A DNA stretch of 64,000 nt from Tetrahymena thermophila SB210. Its lineage: Eukaryota > Ciliophora > Oligohymenophorea > Hymenostomatida > Tetrahymenidae. Below the pieces are notes generated by a model that was given only the letters and a program-made list of their open reading frames with translations, ran no database searches and was not told the DNA's origin. The position numbers and the translations under genes were made by a program. Position 1 is the first letter of the stretch; each line of letters starts with the position of its first letter. The DNA lies in assembly GCF_000189635.1 (NCBI RefSeq), contig NW_002476559.1, positions 1,550,001 through 1,614,000 of the forward strand, in the 5' to 3' direction. This document shows, piece by piece, positions 35,993 through 49,092 of the stretch.

Positions 35993-38900
35993 ATGTCTCA
36001 ACAGCAACTCAATTATAATAGCAACCATCCTGTGTATTCTCACTAGATTATATAAGGAGCCCCACAAATCACTAATAGTTACAGTGTTGGCGCTGAAAAG
36101 AGATACAGTGAAAAGTTTACCTCTGGCACAAGTAATGCCGTGCATGGAGCTTCTCGCTTTGCTGTTAATTCCCCAGCCATTCGTACTCCTAAAAACTAGA
36201 AAATAGTCTACATTACTAATAACGAATAGTAGCAAGCTGTGCAAGGTTAGGCAGTTATTGGAGGTCACTAGATCGTATAAGGTCATCAAAAGTTAGTATC
36301 TGGAACACAATTAATTTAAGGCTCTTAGTTAATTGGAGGATAGGCAGTTTAATAAGTTATACACCCCTAGTAAATTGTTTCTGGTCCCATCATCACCACA
36401 AGATAAAGTGCTGTTTACCAATAAGTTGAATAGGTTCCTTAAATCATCACTACAACTGTTCCTTCTTAATCTTAATTAATCAGTTAGCAATAGGCTAATT
36501 TACTTGTTAGCAACTCTCCTTCTCATATTTAGGTTGTGAAAAGTGTTGTTTAAACTCCTCCATCCGTCATTCACACAAAGCAAGTTATCTCTGCCTCTCC
36601 TGTAGTCCATACTACAAGTGAAATCATTAAAAGTACCTAAAATGTCTCATATTCATCAAATGATGAGCTCTTAATCAAAGAATTAGAAGGCTATAAGAAA
36701 AAATGTGCTCACTTGGTAATTTGATTTTTATTATTAAATAATTCTTAGACATCAGAGCGATATTTATAAGCTATTGCTTTTCCTTATGTTTTTTGAAAAT
36801 CATTTTTTAGCTTTAAAAAAAGCATTTTTAAAAAATTGTCGTTTTTTTTTCTAAAAAGAGTTTTTCAATTTCTTCAAAAAAAATGAATTTTAGAAAATTG
36901 ATTGAGCAAGTCAAAATAAAAAGCATTCCTTAAAATTACTTTGTTGAAAAAAAGCCATCAATTGTTAATCAATTGAATTGGTTTTCTTAAAAAGTAAATT
37001 TAAGATAAAGTGCTTTATTAGATTTATCCCTATTTTGATTGAGGAAATGCAATAGAAATTATTGAATTAAGTAGAATTTATTTCATGATTTTTAATTATA
37101 TAAAGGAAACACATATCTTGGAGTACAAATAAAAGTTTGAAGTGATCAGAATTACAGAGAGTTAGTTAACTGAAGTACTTACTGAAAACAGAAATTTAGC
37201 ACAACAAATAAATGAATATTTGATGCAAATAACACAATACAGATAACAAATAGAATAGTTGAAGTTGCGTTTGAATTAAACAGCAATCTTTGAGCAAGAG
37301 TACAAAAAAATATAAGATATTTACAATTAGTAACTTATCTTGATTGAATAGATGAAAAACGAGCTTATCATGAAAAGCAACAAAATTCAAGAGCTTCTCC
37401 ACAAGTAAGAAATTTAATTTGCATTTTTTACTTTAGTAAAAGCAATGTGAAGAAAATAAATAAATTATCTATTTTTTCATTTATTAAATAGGGATGAAGA
37501 AAATCAAAGAATAATTTAAAATTTAATGAATTAGCTCTAAGGCATGCAAGATCAGAACGATGAAATCGTTAAGAGATCTAAGAGAGATAAAGATAATAAA
37601 GATAAAGAATATTAGGATAAGATAGATGCATTAAATTAAAAACTTGCAGATAAAGAAAAGGAATTGCAAAACATTCTCTTTGCTCTCTCTAATTCTGAAA
37701 ATTCTAAATACCAAGGAGATCTTTAGCTTAAAAATTTACAAGATAACATAGCATATCTTCAAATTGAAATTAAGAATAAAGACGAAACAGTCAAAGCTAA
37801 AAATGCTGAAATTGACAGGTAATAAATAAATAAACAAACAAACAAATAATAATAATTTTTATCTCAAAATCAACTTTTATGCCTAAGCATACATTTTTTC
37901 ATTTGTAAAATATTGAATTATTTTTCTATCGTCACTAAATATTCTATTGATATAATGCCATAGATTGATTCTATTTTGAAAATTATTCATGTTTGACTAT
38001 CAAATACATTGTATTAACAGAAGATAGCAGTATTAATATTAATCAGATAATATTTAGTATTTAATTAGCTTAAAGACTATTTTATAGTTGATAAGCCAAA
38101 CCTCTTAGTTTTTAGTGTTTAGCTCAAAATTTGCATTAAATATAAGCTTTTTGCATGATAAAGTATTAATAGAGTTTTGTTTAAAAAAAAATAGGTTGAG
38201 AGAATAGCTCAATAACTTGCAAATTAATATTTACTAATTGTAAAATGTAGAATAGGAAAAGCAAAGATTATAGCAAGTTATAGAAAATAAGAATTAAGAA
38301 ATTGAATAGTGGAAGAAATCATATGCTGATTAAGATTAGAAGATAAACGAACTCAGAAGTCAAGTTACAAACATTTATGTTTTGTAGAACTAAATTTAGA
38401 ATTTGTAACGCGAGAATGAAGGTTTAAGAAACATGATTGATCAAAAGGAAGATGATGTCAAGCGCTCTAAAAAACGTGAAAAGGAACTTGAAAAGGAATC
38501 AGATGATAAAAAGGTTCTTCTTTACGAGAAATCTCAATATGAAGCTAAATTGTAATTGCTTACAAATGAAATCGAAAATCTCACACGCACTTTATAATAA
38601 AAATAAACTGAAAATGAAGATTTGAGATTAAAGATTACTCAAATTCAAAGCTAAGTTTATTTGCTTCAACATAACGAAACAGTTGTAATTAACTTGAACA
38701 CTTAAATTACCAACCTTGAAAATGATTTAAAAGCTGCAAGAGAATTAGCTCAAAAACTTGAGTATGAAACCATCTCACTAAAGAGCCAAATTGCCGAAAG
38801 AGACTACAAGATTTAAGGCTTAACCTAAGAAATAAATAACTTAAAGAGCATTTCCAACGAATACAATCAAGTCAGACAATCTGTAAATGAAACTGAATTG

Positions 38901-40076
38901 AAAGTGATAACTTTGAACTAAACCATTAACAAGCTTAATCTTACAATCCAACAAAAGGTAATTTTTATTTTCTATTATTAAAAACGAATTTCAGTAAATA
39001 TTTAACAAAATTATAAAAAAAATACCATAATTATAAAGCAAGCACATTCAGCAATCAAATAACAAAATAAATTTATTTGTGCAAAACAAACTATGTAAAA
39101 AAGCTACAAGCAAAAATAAAATAAATAAACAAATAAAATCTAAAAAAACTAAATTTTATAATTTTGATTACAAAAATAAAAAAAATCGTCTCCTATTTAA
39201 ATTAACACCAAATTAAAAATAATTTACACAAAATTAAATTAACAAGGCATTAAGATAATCTAAATAGAATTATTGTTTAAATGAATATTGCCTAAATAAA
39301 TTTTTAAAAAATTTTATCAGATAAACATCTTTATTAAAATGAAAATTGAAAGTTTTGAATTTTATTAATTTTATTAATTTTTAGATAAAAAAAATATAAA
39401 TAAATTTAAATAAAAGGATCATGAAATTGAATACTACAGAAATGCTAACAAGAATCTGGCTGAAGATAACGAAAAAATGAAGAAACTTATTGCTGAATTA
39501 CAAATTATTGTTCATTAGTTAGAAATAACATTAAAAGAAACTAACATTTAGCTTAATATTTATAAAGAAACTCAAAATACTAACTTAAGTCTTTATAGCT
39601 AGATTGACTAATTGAAGAAATAATTGAATGAATCTGAATTAAGATATGAAGAACTCCTTAAGAAGTATAACTTTGAAAAAGAGCAATATGAAAATAGGTT
39701 AGTCCTATTATCTACTGAGACTTAAAGAAAGGATTTCATGATCAACTCTAAAAACTAAGAAATTGAATAACTGAGAACTCAACTCATTTCTTACACAGAA
39801 ATTCAAATCTAGTACAAGTCTACTCAAGACAGAATCCAATATCTTTTATAAGAAATCGATAGATTAACTGCTGACAACTAAGCCTTGGCTAAAGAACTTG
39901 AAATTGTAAGATTAAGGTATGCCTAATACGCTGTCCTTGAATTATAAATTTAAGATTTGCTCATGAGAATAGTTTTACAAAGCGCAGAAGTTGAGAGTCT
40001 TAGATCTTTGGTTAACCAAAACAAATAAGAAAATAACTCTTTAAGATAATCTTAACTTAATGTCTACAGATACTGA
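35993..40076 (+). CDS. Long coiled-coil protein, 923 aa, 5 exons
   Basis: Exons: 35993-36715, 37106-37404, 37492-37818, 38195-38957, 39417-40076, ending at TGA. Intron phases 0, 2, 2, 0 all join in frame. Residues 1-230 are low-complexity, rich in Gln, Val, Ser and His, with a run of loosely repeated QG/HQ/IxQG units at about residues 85-150. From about residue 232 to the end the protein is almost continuous charged heptad-like sequence (many Glu, Lys, Asn, Leu), so a long parallel coiled coil is likely. No motor, membrane or enzyme domain was seen. It is probably a structural or cytoskeletal component, for example of cilia, basal bodies or cortex, which is inference only. I do not recognise a specific orthologue. 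Confidence 0.85.
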
Positions 40077-41040
40077 TTATTTTCTTCATTTATTCTTTCT
40101 TTTAGATGAAACTAAATTCTCATTTTTCTTATGTTTATTTATCCAAATTCATTCATTCATTCATAGTTTCCATAGTTTTTATTAATATTATTTGAATATT
40201 TTTTGTTCAATTTTATATTGCCTGTCTGTTCTTTAAATAACAAACATATAAATAAAATAAATTTGTTTTCTAAAACACTTTAACCTTTTTTGATTTTAAA
40301 AATCAGTTAATTAATTAAAATACAGACTTATTTATTGTATTAAAATATAATGAACTAGAAAAAATAAATTAAAGTATTTATGAAAAAGTATGTAAATACA
40401 TTATTCAATAAAATTCATATATTGAATATACAATAATTCCTAGTTAACAAGATCCTTCTGAGAAATCACTAAAATTAAGCATTTTTTGCAAAAATATAGT
40501 TTTTAAATAAATATTTTGATGATACAGACAGTTGTTATTTTTTATTTAAAAATATCTAATAAAATTAATTTGAATTAAAAGCATAATCTATCTTTAAGTT
40601 AATTATCTATAATTCTAATATGATCTTTTTTTTAAAATTCATAATAAATATACATTGATTAACCCTCTAACATAATTTAGTTTTATTAATAAGCACATAA
40701 TAAGATTGAGTTTAAGAAAGAAAACAAATAAATAAATAAATAACTAAATACTTTTTCTAAAATTAATTAGTAAGTGATACAATTTATAAAAATAATTTAT
40801 ATACAATATTCATTCATTCATTTATTTTTTTATTCATTTTATAATTTATATAAAAATTAAATTAAGTTAAATCATATATTTTAAATGGATTAATCAGTTT
40901 ATTTTTGCAAGTCTACTTTAGTCCAAGACTAAGAAATGAAGTGGTTTAATTAAGTATGTGAATTAGTTCATTTATTAATAATAATTAATAAATAATTGTT
41001 ATTATTAAGTTATAAAAAAGTCAGTCGGTCAGTAAATTAA
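40077..41040. other. Convergent intergenic region, no gene seen
   Basis: AT-rich DNA between the 3' ends of the coiled-coil gene (+) and the DHHC gene (-). It has a cattcattcattcat tract near 40,150, another near 40,810, and gtcagtcggtcag near 41,020. Confidence 0.6.
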
Positions 41041-44000
41041 TCAATCAGTGTTATTTTTTTATTGCTTATTATTATCTATTTTAGCACTTTAAAGATCAAA
41101 GTAGTTTTCATTCTACAACTAAGCTTCTTTGTCATGTCTTAAATTTTATAGTTCAATTAAATTTTGAGGATATCTTACATACTAGGGATCAGTAACTTCT
41201 TTTTAGAATAACCTAAAAGTGCAAAATGATCTGCAATTTTTAGCTAGCCCCATTGAAAATGGGGAACCAAATCCATAAGGAATGTCTTACAAGTAGCTTA
41301 TTTTTTCCCAACTAGCATACTCCCCTTTGTTAATAAAACAAAAAATATAATTTAATAAACTAATAAATTTAGAATTTTTACATGTTGTAATATTGAGTGA
41401 GCCAAAGTAGCTGTGATAAACAAACAGCAATAGGACAAAAATAAAGAAGAATGCAATTATGATAAAGCAAAATATAGTATAGATATTGTAAGCAAGTTTA
41501 TCAGATTAGTCAAATTCATTATATTTTAGAACCTATTAATTATTTTAACAAAAAATTACTTCCAAAAATAAAGTGATCTAAAATAATTTACCTCTATAAA
41601 TCCTACTAGCAATTCAATAAGTTAAAGAATCAAAAACCAGTAGAAAACGCATTTGTTTTTTTCTCCTATGCAATTTCCTACATAGGGACAGTGATGATCA
41701 AACCTAGCTACACACCTTTTGCAATCTTTACAATGCTTAGCCCTCAAAGGCATATTTATATAACACGAAGTACAGTATCTCTTTTCAACAAAAGGCATTT
41801 AGTTTTAATTGATTTAGCCATTTATTTTCATATTTTTGCTAATATTTACAGGATTGAATGTTTTAAGTTAATTACTATGATTCTCAATGTCACCACTTTT
41901 GCTTAAATGTTTGCCTTTATTAACCCATTAGTCTTTATAAGACTCTTAGTCTCCTTAATTTTGTTGTTTGAATTTGTGTTTTTCGCATTATAGATTGTTA
42001 ATATTAAATTAAAACATGCTACTAGGATTATTAACTGTATTATTTGTAAAGACTATTTGGCTAACAGGAGTTTGAATTTTCATTTTTCTTTGACTTTTTT
42101 CTTCATTGTCCTAATTAATTAATAAACATTTACAAAAAGTTCTAGATGCATTTTTCAAATCAAGAATTATTTTTAATAAAAATTTTATAATTTTATTTTT
42201 TTCAAATGTGTTTTTTTTTTCATTTAAATTAAGGATTTTAAGTTTATTTAAAAAAAAATTAAACTTATTTTACATTATCAGTAAATATGTGGTCTCCATT
42301 TGAGTTCTTTTATTCTTTATCAAAAATGTAGTTTTTTTCATGGTCATTTTTTTACACAACTTCATCGGTATGATGAACTTCGTATTAGAAAGGTTCTACT
42401 TTGTTCTCCTATTGCAATTGGTTGTTTTGGTTATCCTAATTTTAGTTTGAAATTGGAGATTAAATGTCTTCAGCTTCCTCACTTTGCTAGAAAGGGTGAA
42501 AGGGAGATGTTCTTTTTTCCAGGTTTTGGGTGGTGAATTGCTCTTGAGTTGTGGTTTTGCAAGTAAATTTAGTACTACCGTCTTCTATTTGAGTAGTAGT
42601 TTCTTTAGAGATATATTTTTCACTATTAGAGCTAAACATATTTGATGTATGAAAATCGCTGTTAGGTAAAGAAATCTGCTTCTCTGATTAGTGCTTTCTG
42701 CAATTAGGTAATTATGTTGGAGGATTTAATTCTTTTTGTTAATCTTATTAGATTAATTCTTAACCAATAACTTGTATAGATGCTACCTTCTCCTCAATAG
42801 TTGGAAGCTATTAATCATTTTAATTTGCTTTTTCAAAACTTCTGTTTCTACTTAGACAAGGAGAAAATGCAGCCACTTTCACTTAAATATTATCTAATCC
42901 AACTACAAAATCTTGCTTTTCTCCACTCTAACAAGAATCTTCAAATTTAAAAGATTTTTAAACACTCTTTTATTTATTTTCCTCAATTTCCATGGTAAGT
43001 TCGCACTCTGGAATGTAATTTTCAAGATTGTTGTTTCCTTCTTCATTTTATTCTTTATTAGGAGTATTATGTAATTCATCCTATTTAGGAGGAGTTTTTT
43101 CATCTCGCATATTATCCATATTAATATGGTTGCGATTTTGCTCTTCTCCTTCATGGTCCTCCTCATCTTTGAACTCTACAAAGTTATTTTTCTTAGATTT
43201 AATCACATTTTTTAAATACTTTTGTTATTTCCTATTTTTAGCCTCTTCATCTTCATTCTGAGTGTGCTTTATTTTAATTTATAAAATTTTGATTCAGTAA
43301 AATAGAAACTAATTTATTCATTCAGTTAATAAAATATGTTTGTTAAATTTAATCTCAGAAAAGAATAATAAAAAAGATAATAAGATTTATAGATTTGTTT
43401 GTTTGTTTGTATTCAAAAAATTTGAAAATCTATTCGAAATAACAAAATTTTTCGCTTTATGACAAAGGAAATTCCTTTTTTAGTAAAAGATGAACTAATT
43501 TTTTAATTTAGAAATGCATCAATCAAATAAACAATTGAGTAAATAGTATTTTTGTAAGATCAATCGCTTAAAAAAAAGCTAATTTTTTAATTGCATCTAT
43601 TAAGTTTTTTGTAGACTAATAACCAATCATAAATGTTTCTGTAAATTTATAAATTTCATTGCTTAAAGAATAGTTCTAGTTTCAATTTATCTTTATTATT
43701 ACGATAAGAAACAAAGTACTTTTTTTAATTTTTAAGAAAATAATAAATCTCTGAAATACTTAACTTAATTTTTTTATTTGTTTATTTTCAAAGGCTCAAA
43801 TTATTATTAATTATCACTGAAAAATCATACTCAATCAAGCAATACCTCAAAAATATTTAATCTCTCTAGGAATAAAATTAGATTGATTTTTAGATAAATG
43901 AATAAATGAGCTATATTTCATTTAGCAATTGAAGGAGAATTTACTATTACAAACTTGTTAAAATTACTACTTTGGACATAACTAAAAAGAAGACAGATTA

Positions 44001-44769
44001 ATTGATTGATTATTAGTAAGATATATAGATAGATATATTAATAGATGCATTTCCTTGTTAATCAATTTGTTAATTTTCCCACTACAATGCTTAAATCTGA
44101 AAAGAAATCTTGAAAGGAAATAAATGTGTGAAATTATACTTTGAAATCCATTTTAAAATGATGACTGTTATTTATCTTATTAGTGTCTGCACCTTCATTC
44201 ATAAAGTTTGCATTGCTTTTACCTTTAAAGAGCTAAGAAATAAAAGATCTTCTTCCATTCTGTTATATTCTGCTACTTTGACTCTATATAGAATATCAAG
44301 TATTAAATGTAAACAAAGGAATATAAGTATGAAAAATAAATAAAATGTAAATATCAAATATATTATTAAACACATATCTATTAAAGTCAATATAAGCGAA
44401 TACATTTTCAGTAAGAGAAATGAGTTCAAGTGGTACATATCCTGGCTAATTTATAATAAAAAATACTAAATATTCATCGATATAAGCAAAATTTATATGA
44501 GCAGATAGTTAAATCTAAACTGGAATTTATTATTAATAAATTACATCAGCGCAGTGAGTGATGAAATAGGAAACTAAAGTGAAAACGACAGATATCCAAA
44601 ATATATATGAAAATACTTAACTAAAGTCAAACAAATCATCTTTTGCTCTTATGACTGTTGGAGCTAAAATAAACAATTATAGACAAATGTAAATCACTGG
44701 TGCTAATTTATCTGTTTGTTATAAAATATAAATCATGTATTTTATTTAAGCTAGTAAATAAATGGGCAT
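41041..44769 (-). CDS. DHHC palmitoyltransferase with a large disordered insert, about 768 aa, 7 exons
   Basis: Exons on the minus strand: 44769-44545, 44445-44372, 44283-44223, 43266-42274, 42110-41592, 41532-41382, 41324-41041. DHHC enzymes attach palmitate to cysteines of membrane-associated proteins. Two membrane segments at residues 20-70 ([24 protein letters not shown]) are followed by the conserved ADPGYVP. The Cys-rich domain starts at Cys564 (YCTSC), with [17 protein letters not shown] (catalytic DHHC 589-592) and VGNCIG. Two more membrane segments follow, then the TTxE motif as TTWE (673-676), created by splicing exons 6 and 7. Between ADPGYVP and the Cys-rich domain lie about 480 residues of acidic, Asn/Gln/Ser-rich sequence. 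All core motifs are intact, so activity is expected. Exons 2-3 (44,445-44,223) are the least certain: the frame requires a GTTTAA donor. Confidence 0.88.
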
Positions 44770-46836
44770 TTATGAAAGACATTCAAAGTAAATTTTAAAC
44801 AGAATTCATCATTTGAGTCTTTCTCAATTCTAATATATTGTAAAGCAATCATTTTTATACCTTTTATTGAATTTAGCTTTTCGCACCTTACATTTTTTTT
44901 GGTTTTTTGTTCCTCAAAATTTAACATCTTGATTGATTGATTGAAATGGATTTTAATTATTAAATTAATTAAAAATTAGAAAAATTAGGTTTTTTTTTTC
45001 TTTACTATTTTTTTGTTTGTTAATAACAAATATTTAAATATAAAGTAGTAGTTGTTTCTAGTTCTTCTTCCTTTATTAGTTTTTCATTGAACTGTTTGAT
45101 CCATCGGTGAATTAATCAATCAACCAAACAAACTAACAATATATCGATCTACTATTATCAAAAGAAAAAAATAAAATTAGAAATTAAATACTGCAATAGA
45201 AAAGAGGATTGTAACAATCATAAATCTGTAAAATAAAAGAAATGTTATCAAAAAGTAAGCAATAAATAGATAATCAATCATTTATTTACTTATAGATTCA
45301 TACGTTTAAATAAACTATAAGTAATATTGAATATCTCATAGATCTCCTAGTTTCAAAACTTATTTGAATAAGAAATTTGTTAAATATATGAATAAATAAA
45401 TATCAACTTAACTAACTTAATTGAAATAGAAATTTATTTTTTCTTCTTTTTGAAATTAATTCATTCACATTTAATTTAAAGAAAGACATCTTTGATTATT
45501 TATTTATTTATAAGTTTTTAGATATTAATAGAAGTAAACTAAATATTTTCTAATTAATCGAAATAATTGCAAAATAAATTGTAAAATAAAGAGTAAGATT
45601 TTACAATAAATAAAACTATTTTTCAATAAAAACAAAATATTTCTATAAAAATAAAAGGCTTAAAAATTAATGAATAAAATTATATTAAAAATGTTCAGAA
45701 TATCCCTAAAAATGTAATTATTTTTATATTTTTATTTTGAACAACGTCAATATTAATTATTAATTAAATTATTGATGAAAAACTCAATATTATTTATTAT
45801 TTTTTTAATTTGAGCAAGTAAATTTGATTAAAAAAATTAAATATTTATTTTAAGAAATAATAAAATTATACTGCTTAGTTTTTATGGCATTTTAATAACA
45901 CAATTAAGTATTTTTCTTTTAATCAATATTATGATTAACTTCTTTGTCTGTTTAAATCTTTAGATTTTATTTTTTATGGATATAAATAAAGATTTAATTG
46001 CAAAAATTCTAAGTATTCATTTTCAATTAAACATTTCATCATTCATTTTCAAGCTTAACTATAAAAGAAATTATATAATTTTGACCATTCATTGATTGAT
46101 TCGTTTAATTGAATGTTCATCAAGAAAAGATTCATAATTTCTTACTTAATTGTGTTCTTATTTATAATTAACTCTAGGTTTTATTTTTATAATTAGATTG
46201 CTTTTAAAAAGTTGGATTCATCTTATTTTAATTTCTATGAGTGTATTTTAATTTGAATTAAATCAATTATTAAATTATTTGATTACAAAAATATGATTTT
46301 TAGGATTTTTTACTCTGAGTAAATAATAATTTGACATACTATTTTACTTTTTTAAGTAAAAATAAATTTTAAAACAGTATTTTTAATTAAATATATATGC
46401 ATTTAATATTAATTTAAATATAAAAAATGTTTAAATAAAGTTAAAAAACTTCTAAACAAATACACCAACTATACTTTATTTATTTAATTGATTACCTACT
46501 TTTAAAATTTAGTTCCAAAAATTTTATATATATATATAATTTTCTAAAAATTACCTTAATATAATTTGACCTTTATTAATGAGAATACACTATATATATA
46601 AATACATCTTAAACTTTATTCATTGAGATTAACTGTTTAAATTAAAAATATTTTATCTAAAATAAAATAAATAAAATTAAAAAAAAGAATGATAATTAAT
46701 TAATAAATGTAAAAATGCTGTTTGTTTTTATGGAATCAGATAGATACAAAACAAAAAATAAATTAAATTAATAAGTATTTTTATTTATTTATTTAAACAA
46801 TTCTTTTATTCTAAATTTGATTTATTATAAATATTT
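44770..46836. other. 2.1 kb AT-rich intergenic DNA, no gene seen
   Basis: This is the upstream region of the DHHC gene and the 3' side of the Q-rich gene. It holds many aata and ttta runs and a tatatatata tract near 46,525. No coding-like frame was found. Confidence 0.6.
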
Positions 46837-49092
46837 TCATTAATTAACAGACTCTTGTTCATTATTAGCTCCTTCTACACTTTTGTCTTCCTTTTTTTCT
46901 TCTTGATTTTCTGTTTCACTATTATCGATTGGCATAATGTAAGAATTTTAATTGTTGAATACATATGCTTTATATCCCTTTTTATTAGATAATTTTTTTA
47001 ATAAAATACAAAAATATTTTAATATAAATTTACTTTGTTATTTTTTTCATCGAATATATTGAAACCAACTTTTTAAGAAATTTCTATGTTTTAGTGCTAA
47101 AATTGTTCTACATTGAAAAATGGTAAATTTTTCTAAGAGAAATTCTAAGAGTAATTCCATTTTTAGCTCATATTTTTAGGAGGTGGAAGACACAAGCTAC
47201 TACTATCATTATTGTTGCTTCCTTATTGTAAGATGTTGTCCATGTTTTACTGTTCTACTTAGTTCACAGCTTAAGGTTAGCTTACTTTTGGCAGTAAGAC
47301 AGGTTATTGTTTTAATTATTATGATTATTATTTTAATATTTACTCTTGTTAAACTTAATTTTGAGTTTAGTTCAAGAATTAATTTTCTTAACTCAGTTAA
47401 GGAATTTATTATTATTACTATGTTTATAAACCAATTTGTTATTGTTGTTGTTATTACTATTATTGTTAAATTGACTATGAGGAAGATTATCTTTGCTAGG
47501 CTTATTAAGATAGTAAATTACTTTACAATTATTAGTTATTTTACTCGCTTAGTTAGTTTGACAAATTTCTTTATTATTTATGCTATTATGAGAGGTTTAA
47601 TGATTAAGATATCATATCACGATGATTTGAGTTACTTTTGCGTTATTTTTATATGCTTTGATTAACCAAGAAATCCTCGTCCACAGAGCTTCTTTTAGTA
47701 ATCTTTTTTTATTTTTTAAACGGAACTGCTTGAAGTTTTTTAGCCTTTTTATAAATAATAAACTCTTCATCATAATCTTCTTCTTCTTCGTAATAATCTT
47801 CATCATCTTCTTCTTCTTATTGTTACCTTAGTTATAATTTTTAATTTTTCTTGCTTGCGTTTTTGAAGTCTTTTTATGCCCTATATTCATTCTTTTCTGC
47901 AACTGAACTCTTAGTTGGCTTGATAAACTTATTGTTAGTATTCTTACTAATTAGTTTATTTTTAATAACCCTTTGATTTAAAAACAAAATTATTAACTTA
48001 AATCTAAATTTAAAGCTAAAATATTTTTAATTTAATTATAAAAAAGTACTTTTTTAAGGCTTCATTTTTTTTCTTGTGCTCTTTATTATTTTAATTGTTA
48101 TTTTCTTCTTCAATTGTTTCGTTCTTATTTGCAATTTTTTGTTGGCTTTCTACATTATTTTATATTATTTGAGACTATTTTTCTTATGTAGTTGCAGCTA
48201 AAGGAGCATGATCTTCTAGCTCCATCTCTTTTTAATCTGCCTATTTTAGATCATTGCTAATTTTATTATATATCTCTGCTTGCTTTTGCATGATATTGTT
48301 TTGGAAAGCTTAAGGTTCATCAGCAAATGAGAAAAATACTGAGTTCTATCTATTTATTGGCTTCTAAATATCTTCTTTGAAAATACTCTGTCCAAATTAT
48401 GGAGAAGAGAATAAATCAATTCCATTCCTATTATGAACAGTTGAAGGAAGGCCATCTTCAGCTGTGATGAATTTCTATTAGGGAGCAAGTTACATGCTCT
48501 GAGAATGCATGTCATCATTAAAATTGTAATTTGAATTAAACTGATCTGCATTTGCCATTGAATAATTGGCAAAATCATTCATTTTATTGAACCCATTTCT
48601 ATTATACCTATTTGCTATATTTGGATCATTTTACTTTTCTCTCTCTTCATTTTCTCTTCTAATTCTTTCTAACAGCTAAAAGTTTCTAGGTTTATAAGCG
48701 AAATTGGCATCAGAATAAGTTTGAGGATTCTGTTTGAAAGCATTCATTTATTCGTATTTTTAGTTCAAAGATTTGCCTTAAAATTTATCCATCAAATGGA
48801 CTAAATTATCTACAGATTCTGCCTAAATATTTACTTTTTCATCAAACATTTCGCTAATGTCTTTAATTTGTCTATTCTTCCTAATTTATATCACTTTTTG
48901 AAAGCTTGCTTAGATAATGAAAATGAGCTTTTTGAGGAGTTTTAAAGTAAGACTTGTAGTTATTATTGTTAAACATATAGTAGCTATGATCTTTGTTTTG
49001 ATATTCAACTACTCAAAAGGATAAGGAAGCCTCAAATTATCAATATCCTGAATAGCAGAGAGAAAAAATTACTTGAGATTAAAAATATTCAT
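46837..49092 (-). CDS. Gln-rich protein with acidic segment, about 706 aa as drawn, 5' end unresolved
   Basis: Exons on the minus strand: 49092-48050, 47970-47034, 46977-46837 (TGA 46839-46837). The two downstream introns are clean (phases 2 and 0). From about codon 70 onward the frame is convincing: an Asn/Gln/Arg-rich region, an acidic run (EEEDDEDYYEEEEDYDEEF), then a long Gln tract at 47,290-47,590 encoded largely by TAA and TAG. The C-tail is Glu/Lys-rich. No enzyme domain was recognised. The start at 49,092 is the first ATG of the uninterrupted frame, but its first 60 or so codons look less coding-like than other frames of the same DNA (see findings). A plausible further exon lies at about 49,245-49,090. 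A 160-codon plus-strand ORF at 47,183-47,665 is only the antisense of the Gln tract. Confidence 0.6.

Noticed and set aside
41691..42536. Plus-strand ORFs at 41691 and 42300
   Set aside because: They are antisense to exons of the DHHC enzyme, including the DHHC motif itself.
44110..44438. Hydrophobic minus-strand ORF (44199-44438) and overlapping plus ORF
   Set aside because: The hydrophobic start reads through an intron of the DHHC gene. Only its last 20 codons coincide with a likely exon (44283-44223), which is included in that gene model.
47183..47665. 160-codon plus-strand ORF, Leu/Ile/Val-rich, looks like a membrane protein
   Set aside because: It is the exact antisense of the TAA/TAG-rich Gln tract of the minus-strand gene; the TAA and TAG codons become TTA and CTA (Leu), and in other phases Ile or Val.
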